A stretch of DNA of 64,000 bases. It comes from Physella acuta. Taxonomy: Eukaryota; Mollusca; Gastropoda; Physidae. The position numbers and the translations under genes are program-made. The stretch is taken from assembly GCF_028476545.1 (NCBI RefSeq), contig NW_026733965.1:17501-81500 (forward strand). The letters run 5' to 3'. Every line of letters starts with the position of its first letter. Positions within the stretch are counted from its first letter, which is position 1. The notes under the pieces are model-generated. The model saw nothing but the letters and a program-made list of their open reading frames with translations, ran no database searches and was not told the DNA's origin. Positions 11,801 through 21,500 of the stretch are shown here, one piece after another.

Positions 11801-14800
11801 ATCAGAGGTCAAGGTTGATGGGTACAAGGTCAGTGACCTGAAATTTGAGTAGAATAAATTGTGTGTGATATGACGGTCACTATTGCCCGACGTGCCAGAT
11901 ATGATAGATGACAGATAGACATGTCAGGTATAAACAATTGACACTAGTAAATAAGTACATAGCCGAGAACATATACGGTTTGATTTGATATTATGTACTT
12001 GAAAAAAAAGAGTGGTGAAAAGGACGGAATATCGAGGGCGACATAGTATACTGAAATATAGATGACCACGCACTATATTGAAATATAGAGGGCGACACAC
12101 TACACTGAAATATCAAGGGCGACACACTTCACTGAAATATGGAGGGCGACACACTACACTGCAATATGGAGGGCGACACACTACACTGAAATATCGAGGG
12201 CGGCACACTACACTGCAATATGGAGGGCGACACACTACACTGAAATATCGAGGGCGGCACACTACACTGCAATATGGAGGGCGACACACTATACTGAAAT
12301 ATGGAGGGCGACACACTACACTGAAATATCGAGGGCGGCACACTTCACTGAAATATGGAGGGCGACACACTACACTGCAATATGGAGGGCGACACACTAT
12401 ACTGAAATATAGAGGGAGACACTTCACTGAAATATCGAGGGCGACACACTATACTGAAATATGGAGGGCGACACACTACACTGAAATATCGAGGGCGGCA
12501 CACTTCACTGAAATATGGAGGGCGACACACTACACTGCAATATGGAGGGCGACACACTATACTGAAATATCGAAGGCGACACACTATACTGAAATATCGA
12601 GGGCGACACACTATACTGAAATATAGAGGGCGACACACTATACTGAAAAATGGAGGGCGACACACTATACTGAAATATCGAGGGCGACACACTATACTGA
12701 AATATCGAAGGCGACACACTATACTGAAATATCGAGTGCGACACACTATACTGAAATATCGAAGGCGACACACTATACTGAAATATCGAGGGAGACACAA
12801 TATACTGAAATATAGAGGACGACGCACTATATTGAAATATAGAGGGCGACACACTGTACTGAAATATCGAGGGCGACACACTACACTGAAATATCGAGGG
12901 CGACACACTACACTGAAATATCGAGGGCGAAAAAATATACTGAAATATCGAGGGCGACACACTATACTGAAATATAGAGGGCGACACACTATACTGAAAA
13001 ATGGAGGGCGACACACTATACTGAAATATGGAGGGCGACACACTATACTGAAATATAGAGGGCGACACACTATACTGAAAAATGGAGGGCGACACACTAT
13101 ACTGAAATATCGAGGGCGACACACTACACTGAAATATGGAGGGCGACACACTATACTGAAATATCGAAGGCGACACACTATACTGAAATATCGAGTGCGA
13201 CACACTATACTGAAATATCGAAGGCGACACACTATACTGAAATATCGAAGGCGACACACTATACTGAAATATCGAGGGCGACACACTATACTGAAATATG
13301 GAGGGCGACACACTGTACTGAAAAATCGAGTTCGACACACTACACTGAAATATCGAGGGCGACACACTACACTGAAATATCGAGGGAGACAAACTATACT
13401 AAAATATGGAGGGCGACACACTGTACTGAGTAATGGAGAGTGACACTGATAGACACAGTGTGATAGCCGTTCTAAGGTACAAGGTCTACAGTCATGTCTG
13501 ACATAGAAGTCTGTCATAGTTGTCTGTCATAGTTGTCTGTCATAGTTGTCTGTCATAGTTGTCTGTCATAGTTGTCTGTCATTGTTGTCTGTCATTGTTG
13601 TCTGTCAATGATGTCTGAAATAACTCACTGTCGTTGCTATCTGACATAGTTATTTTTTTTTTAAATTGTCTGATATTGCTAATCTATATATATAATTCTC
13701 TTCTGGGAGCCGCTAGAAAACAAGCTGCAAACGCGCCTAGAAAACAAGCTGTAAACGCGCTCCCTACCTCCCCACCCCTACCCTACATGGTTTTAGTGAG
13801 CTGTGTTCACTCTAAATGTTTACAAGCAGAGCCAACGATTTTAAACGTAGGGGGGGGGGGGGGGTTATGGTCCTTAACGAGCTACTTATAGTGTTTTAAA
13901 GAAATATTTTCAGTGGCAGCGTTGGTACTGTCGAATTCACAAATTTTGAATTACTGAAAAGTAGAAAAAACAACAACTAAATAGCGGCGTATGTTATGCC
14001 GCGGGCCGGCTCGTTTACATTAATGTCTGACTTTGCTGTCTGACATAGTTATCTGTCCTTACTATCTGACACAGCTATTTGATAAAACTGTCTGTATCTC
14101 ATGTCAGTCTGACATAAACTTACATAAAAGTCCGTGACAGAGCAGTTTAAAAATGCTGTCTAGCATGAATTTGTAAGCTGTAAAACACATTTTACTTGTA
14201 TTCGCCCACCTGTCATATCTCTTACACAATCAAATAACTTGCTGACAAACATACCAACACTTTACATGCATACACTATACAAAACATGACAAACACACCT
14301 CAATGGCTGTGATAGGTTTTTCTATCACAGGTTGCAACCTATTAAACCTGCAACCTATCTCACTACTTACCGACTCCGGTGCTGAGGTTTTAGACCAGCA
14401 TCGGACCGGGTGCTTGCAACTCTTTCATTCTTAGAACCGTCTTGACCTTTGTTAACCTTTTAAACCATAAAAAAATAATTAATCAAATTTAAATTTTAAA
14501 AAACGAATTCATACATAAATTTACATGGATAAAGCTAATTATTTTATAATCTTAAACATTGGGAGTGGAGAAATCGTAATATTGATGACTGCAAGGATTA
14601 ATTATTGCCTCGAAGCTTGTACAAGTATAGCCATAGTCGTTCGTGTTCATTACAAAGATTGAGCTCAACTGCATTACTATTTTACACAAACGCTCCGGCA
14701 GGATCTTTCGGTGACTTACATAAAGATTATATTTTATTAGCTATCACAGGCATGAACTACTAGTATATTATTATACTTCTGACGAAAAATTATTATAAAT

Positions 14801-17800
14801 TAAAACAGTACGATATGCATTACACAGGCCAGTATTTATTCCAGACTTTTTTCTCCGGGATGGGGGGAGGGGGGGGGGGGAACTTGATATTTTCGGTGGG
14901 GGGGGGGGCAGTCAACATTTTCCTGGGGGGGGGGGGGGGAAGGGGGCGGACACTGTTAAAAGTATATGTTTTCCATGTCGTTCGGGGGGGGGGGGCGGTA
15001 GACTTTCTTCGGGGCGAGGGGGAGGGGCGAAGAGATGCCTGGAAGAAACCGTGAAACAGGCTGACGGACCAATCTTTGGAAGCGCCAAACGTGAAAAAAA
15101 TAGCGCTAAACTTTTTAAGAAACTTAAAATCTTCTAGCATCGAGTTTCGTGTCACACATTTGTTTGCAGATTGGACGTGTTGTATTTTTTTTTTAGGCAT
15201 CTCTGAGACCTTCCCCCACCCCACCCTAGGGGTACGTCCTCCAGCCCCCCCTCCCACAGGACGAAATGGAAACAGCATTTAATATTTTTATTGAAGATAC
15301 ATACTTTAACCAGTGCCCCCCCCCCCCCTCCACATCCTCCACACCATAATTATCATGTGATTTCCTCCCCTGAGTCAAATGTCTGTAAGAAACTCAGCCT
15401 GAGGATTGTCAGAACAGAAACAGTAGTGGATACAATATTTGGTTTACATAGCTCAATTAGTCAAGTCAAATTCTTGTGGACTCCAGAAATATTTTCAACA
15501 CACTTTGCAACCAACGCTTTTATTACTATCACCATAGCCAAATTAAACATGCTTTTTTTTCCTTATTTCTGTGCTTTAAAATATTATTTCGGTGTTTTAT
15601 TCTTGTGTTATTTTATACTCAAAATTTTAATTAACCAAGGGGGGTAACCTTTTTTGTTCTTTATAAAATTGACTTAATTATATAAAACAATATCATTTTC
15701 TAAAACCAAAATTAAAACAGGTTTTTTTCATTAAACAAAATTATTAAAACAAAATAGTGTTTTAAATTTAATTTTGCACTTGTATCAAATTTTTATATAC
15801 TATTATTAACTTAAATTGAAAACAATAACTTTCGAAATAATAAATATTTATTTAAATGGAAATAAATGGAGGTATTTTATTTGGTACTACAATTCCAATA
15901 ACTGCATTTCTATTATTGTTAGAATTTTTAATGTAAAACAACATACAACATCTTCTCCAAGATTGTCTTATTATAGAAATTATCGAGAGACTTGAAATTT
16001 CAAGTTCTTGTTACAAATCTAAAAACGGCGGGTTGTTATGTCTCCGTCTCAGCTCGTCAAAACTAGGTGCACTCGCAGTCTTGTGATAAATTACCTATTT
16101 TCTAAAGATTATATAATCAGTGACTTTGGATTAATTTCATCTCTACTTATTTAAACTCGTGTGTATTTCCATTTGGAACCTTGTGTGTGTGTTATTTTTT
16201 TTTCTTCACATTTTATACATTGTAAGTACTTTTTTTATTTCTTGTGTGTGTTGCCTGGCCCCGGGTGGGCCTCACGCACAACTATGTCGGAAAAATACAT
16301 CAAACGGCTATTCCTGCCTAAGTTCGGCATGGCAGGACATGCGCCAAAAACTCTAGAGATTTTCATAGAAGAGGGTTTTTCTTTAGCTACTCTCACAGCT
16401 GACGAACTAAAAAGAGAGCTATGTATGTTATGTAGCCTATCACCAGCTGAATTTGAAGGTCTGTATAACTATGGGACACTGCGTAAATGGTATGTCACCA
16501 TTAGATCAAAGGAACTATATGAGAAAATGCACCTAAAAGAATTTCACAGAGATTTGCCACCTGGAGTAACATCCAGATACAGAGTGCAGAGAATATCAAT
16601 AACCCACGCCGATAAATCTGGGCAAAGGGGCATGCTGAAATGGCTGCCTTCCAAGACAAGTGACGATGATATAATGGCGATTCTGAAATCTATAAGCAGT
16701 CAGGACTCAACACCAACATTTAAGAGAATAGACCCATCAAATGTGGTCCAATTCACCATCTCTCTGGAGAAAGAAGATGTGGAGAGTGTCCCACACTATA
16801 TTATACTTACAAATGAGGCCAACAAGGAGAGCAGAGTCCTTATAATCCTCAATGGGAGGAGGATGCAATGTTGCCACTGCAACACAGACAGGCACCTGCC
16901 TAAAATGTGTGAGCATTTGAGGACTCGCGCTCTTGACGGCGTCCAGCTAGTAGATGGACAGTACAGGGCAATTGAGCCTTGGGATGCAAATGATAAAGAA
17001 GAAGTTAGGGAGCATCTAAGTAACAATAGAAATTTCTTAAAGCATTGGGACAGTTATGATGTTGACGGAGAAAGACAAAATGAAATGCTTAGAGAAGCAA
17101 GGCACAGAGAGGTACAAGATGCCTTTGAAGTAGATGGCCAAACTGAAGCACATCATACTACTGTAGCACCGCAGCAAGTTAACGAAAGCGTAACAGAAAC
17201 CACCATAGAGGCCGAAGCCATGGAGACAATAGCAACCAGGAATTCCATAGTAACCGGGTCTCAAAAAGATGGGAATCACGAAAATTTGGAGGCTGTCGAC
17301 GAAACAATAACTAATATTCTTCAAGATAACTCTAGTTCAGAAAACATAACGAAACCGCTAAAGGAAATTAAAAGCTCACAAAGTATGTCAGCAACAAAGG
17401 TATCAGGTCAACGGTCATATAGTCAAGCAATCAGTTCAAGTAAAAATCAATTACCTACAGTAAAGCCACCTCAAAGGTTCGTGACCAGGGCCCAACGGGA
17501 TAGCAAACCAACGGCTGGAAGGTTTGGAATTAAAAGACCACCACCATCCAGCCCTCCAGAAACAGATGTTCGAAAGAAAACCCCAAATAATTCATGCTAA
17601 ATCTGGCAACATTGAACATCAGGGGGGCTAGGGACAAAACACATTATATAAACAACATAATAAATAAACACAATATTGACATCCTACTTTTACAGGAAAC
17701 TAAAATTGGAACTACAGAAGAAGCAAATAAACTAGATGCATAATTAATATCGACAGTCTCAAGCAAAACATCACTCGATCAGCCCCCAAGTAATTTAACA

Positions 17801-18506
17801 TTAGAACAGTCTTGTGTTTCCCAGGTTTTTAAAAGTGCACAACCTGAATGGTAGAAAGAGATACACACCTCACCCTCCCCCCCCCCCCCCCCACACACAC
17901 ACACTTCCCTCCACTTAACCGGACTGGCGGATTTTTCAAGGTAGCATGCCCTCTTTGCCAAGGGTCAATTTTATGTCATGGAAAGTTTTGGAATGATAGA
18001 TCAGTAATGTGTATTACAGAGACACTTCTCCCACGGTGGTTTCTATTTCTGTCTACAATGTGAACTTTTGACTCTTCAGCTAAGGACAGAGCACAGTAAA
18101 CTAAGCAGTCAAGAGAAACCTAGTTTGCACACCTTATTTTAGTCTACTTCTTATGCCATTTTATTTTCTCCATTTGATTATTATATATGCCAGGGGTCTC
18201 CAAACTTTTCAGTCCGAGGGCCGCATTAAGTATCAAATTTCAGTTCAGGGGCCAGTTTCTTGCAGGCATGTCTTTGATTTTTCTGGGCAAAGTTCCTCAG
18301 CCATCACCAACAAACTTTTTTTCCGTGCACAAAAAGATCTCCGCGGGCCGGATGAGAGGACATCGCGGGCCGCATCCGGCCCGCGGGCCGTAGTTTGGAG
18401 ACCCCTGATATATGCAATTGATGTTCATGTCTTTGATGCTGTGTAAAATCTATCAAATAAATTATTATTACTGATTTAAAGGTTTAAAACAATTGAATTA
18501 ATAATA

Positions 18507-18552
<46 letters not shown>

Positions 18553-21500
18553 AGAATTTTTAAAAAAATTCCTTCTTTTACAAGCTTTTATTTAACTCAC
18601 ATCTCTGTCCTGTCTGTCCAGATCGAAACGGCCGCGCGAAATTGCAGGCACTTCTTACTGACAGATATGGTTCGTAATTGGTACGTGGGTCAAGACATGA
18701 AGACAATGCATCATGACATTCAATTTGACTTAATTGGTCGCCCTAATTTTTTAGCTCCATTCAAACGCGTCATCACGGCAAAAGCGCGTCATCACGTTCA
18801 ATAGCTGCGCAATGGTTTTTAGTCATGTAACTCTATTGTAAAAGGGATCGAACCCTATCTGCCAGAGGATTTGAACTCGAGACTTTGTCGAATTTATCAA
18901 CCATGAGCTTTTGCCGACTCTACCACGCCTCCATCACAATTAAGGTTACGTGTCAACTGGTTATGCGCCATTGAGGCAATTGACTCCGATTTCATCCTGC
19001 TTTTCTTTTTGGATTTGCTTCCATAGCCTTTGTCCAACCAAGAACAAACTCCAAAGCAGCAGTTGTTTGATTTTGGAGTTGTCTCTCCTGGAAGAGTGGC
19101 TATCCCCAGCGAGCCTCATCTGCCCGAGGGTTTGAACTCGAGACCCTTCGGTTTAGCAACCATGAGCTTTACCGACTCGACCACGCCGACCCCTTTGTTT
19201 TGAATTGGTCAAATCTCTCAGGGAAACCATCCTTCATTTTGTTTATAGTAATGCTGAAGTAAGTCATGTTAACAGTAGCATTGGTTTCGTCGTGAACAAG
19301 TTTTTAGACTTTTCGAAATCAACTAATTTACCGCTGTCCTTGTCTTCAATTTAAAAAAAGTTTTTTTTCGAAACAATCCAATACTTCATGCAAGGCATAG
19401 GCTGGGTTTACATTTAGGCCGTTTAGTTTCTTTGTGATATCCATCATGAAGTTGAATGTTTCAATTCGGAATGGACAATTTAATATAAAGTACATTGAAA
19501 CAGGGAGTAACTAAATATTCTAATAGAATAGCGAGTTTTTATTGTTTATGTTTATTAGTATATCTTTGACTACCGAGCGTTGCAGAACAATATTTGTATG
19601 AGTTTTAAAAATAAAATAATTATTGATATTTGTGCATGGAGCTGAAGAGCCACATCTTGATAGAAGAGCCGCATGTGGCTCGCGAGTCGCAGGTTGCCGA
19701 TCCCTGTACTAAGATAAATTGAAGAAAAAAAATTCCTACCAAATGGATGTCTTACCTGTTTTTCTTGCTCAAAATAAACCTTGTCCTTCTCAAACATGTC
19801 TTCTTGGTTCACAAGCTTTGATTGGTCACTATTTTTAGCACTTGCTACAGATGTTGGGATTGGGCGGTAGAAAATGGACACCAAAACGCCATGAAAGATT
19901 AATGCCGCCAGGATCCAGTTTGCTGCCAGAAATATTAAAATATTTCTTAGGGTGACAGCGAGTGGTGGGGGGGGGGAGAGGGGATACATAAATCACATTA
20001 GAGTTTTAAAAAATGTAAAATACGCATCAATAGACAAGTGAAGTGACCAGATTATGTCGTGCTAATAAGGAGACATTTGGTCTCATACGTTACAAGTGTG
20101 GTGACCCCCCCCCCCTCTTAGGTTTCATTGTGATAGTTTATTTGAACACAAATAAAAGTCCCAAAAAAATCTAAGCTCCATGCACTCCATCTAAGCTACA
20201 TGACTTAGTCAACCTCTAAGCTCCTTATACGCTACATTACTTAGTCAATCTAAGCTCTTTATAGGCTACATGGCCCAGTCAATCTAAGCTCTTTATAGGC
20301 TACATGAACCAGTCAATCTAAGCTCTTTATAGGCTACATGGCCCAGTCAATATAAGCTCTTTATAGGCTACATGTCCCAGTCAATCTAAGCTCTTTATAG
20401 GTTACATGGCCCAGTCAATCTAAGCTCTTTATAGGTTACATGGCCCAGTCAATCTAAGTTCCTTACACCCCACACGACACAGTCAATCTAAGCTCATTAC
20501 ATCTCCACACACAACTGCTTATTGGGCATAATATAGTAGCTATACACCCCTAATTTTGGAAGAGTCCAAGAGCTTACCTCCACGCCAGCCAAAGGCTTTC
20601 AGCAAATACTCCGACAGGGGGGCGAACAAGAAGGCGCCGATTCCAGAGCCGCAGCATGCAATACCAGTCGCCAGCGCCCTCCGTCGGTCAAAATAATATC
20701 CCACAATCACAATAGCTGGCAGGTACATCAGACCAAAGCCAATACCTGTTGAGTATATAGTCGGCAGGAACATAAGAAAAAAGGTAATGTCTGTTAAATA
20801 CAGGTACATAAGACCAAAGTTAATACCTGTTAATTACAGGTATATCAGAAAAAGGCAATATATGTTAATTACAGGTTCATCAGAAAAAGGCAACACCTGT
20901 TAAATACAGGTATATCAGAAAAATGCAATATCTGTTAAATACACGCACATAAGAAAAAGGCAATATCTGTTAAATACACGCACATCAGAAAAAGGCAATA
21001 TCTGTTAAATACAGGAATATCAGACCAAAGCCAATACCTGTTAACTATATTATGGGCAGATATATCAGACTAAAGGCAATACCTGTTAATACAACTTTTA
21101 CCATCAATGCTTACTTTGTTCTAAATTATAACTCTAAACATTACTGCTGGGACGGCGTGGTCACGAGGTAGTGTCCTCATTTGTTAAATTAAAAGACTCA
21201 GGTTCGGTTCACTCACTGAAGTCCGTATAACTTCACAGAGTCAAAGAGTACCTGACATTTGTAATCTTTATATGACAAGGTATTAAAAACAAGTCAGCTC
21301 TATTTCACCTGCAATATGGACACAGCGAAGAGAATATATTTTACTTACTTTACCTGTGCGTAAAGTTCCCTTTACCTTACGATCTATTGGGCAAGTTCAC
21401 TTGTTTCTGTCACCTCGACATATGAAGCACTATGCCAAGCCACCTTTACTTTCCCTAACGTGAGTTAGGTACCCATCAGAGTTGGGTGGACTCAGTGACG

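Larger units (their letters stand above)
15932..18549 (+). mobile_element. Non-LTR retrotransposon (LINE), 5' end present, ORF2 internally deleted, poly(A) tail
   Basis: Flanked by an exact 14-bp target duplication GTTAGAATTTTTAA (15918-15931 and 18550-18563). Order: 5' leader, ORF1 (16284-17600), start of ORF2 at 17594, a break near 17745 where most of ORF2 is missing, 3' untranslated region and a tail of about 40 A. The 3' part matches the reverse copy at 52347-53258. A hAT MITE sits in the 3' region. The two ORFs overlap as ATGCTAA. Confidence 0.93.

Noticed and set aside
12345-13517. 390-codon and other long frames over the 27-bp array
   Set aside because: The unit is a multiple of three, so frames stay open on both strands; there is no start context, splice sites or non-repeat content.
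13682-14012. Definite Helitron call
   Set aside because: The TC start and 3' hairpin are suggestive but no CTRR end or helicase sequence is visible; kept only as a low-confidence feature.
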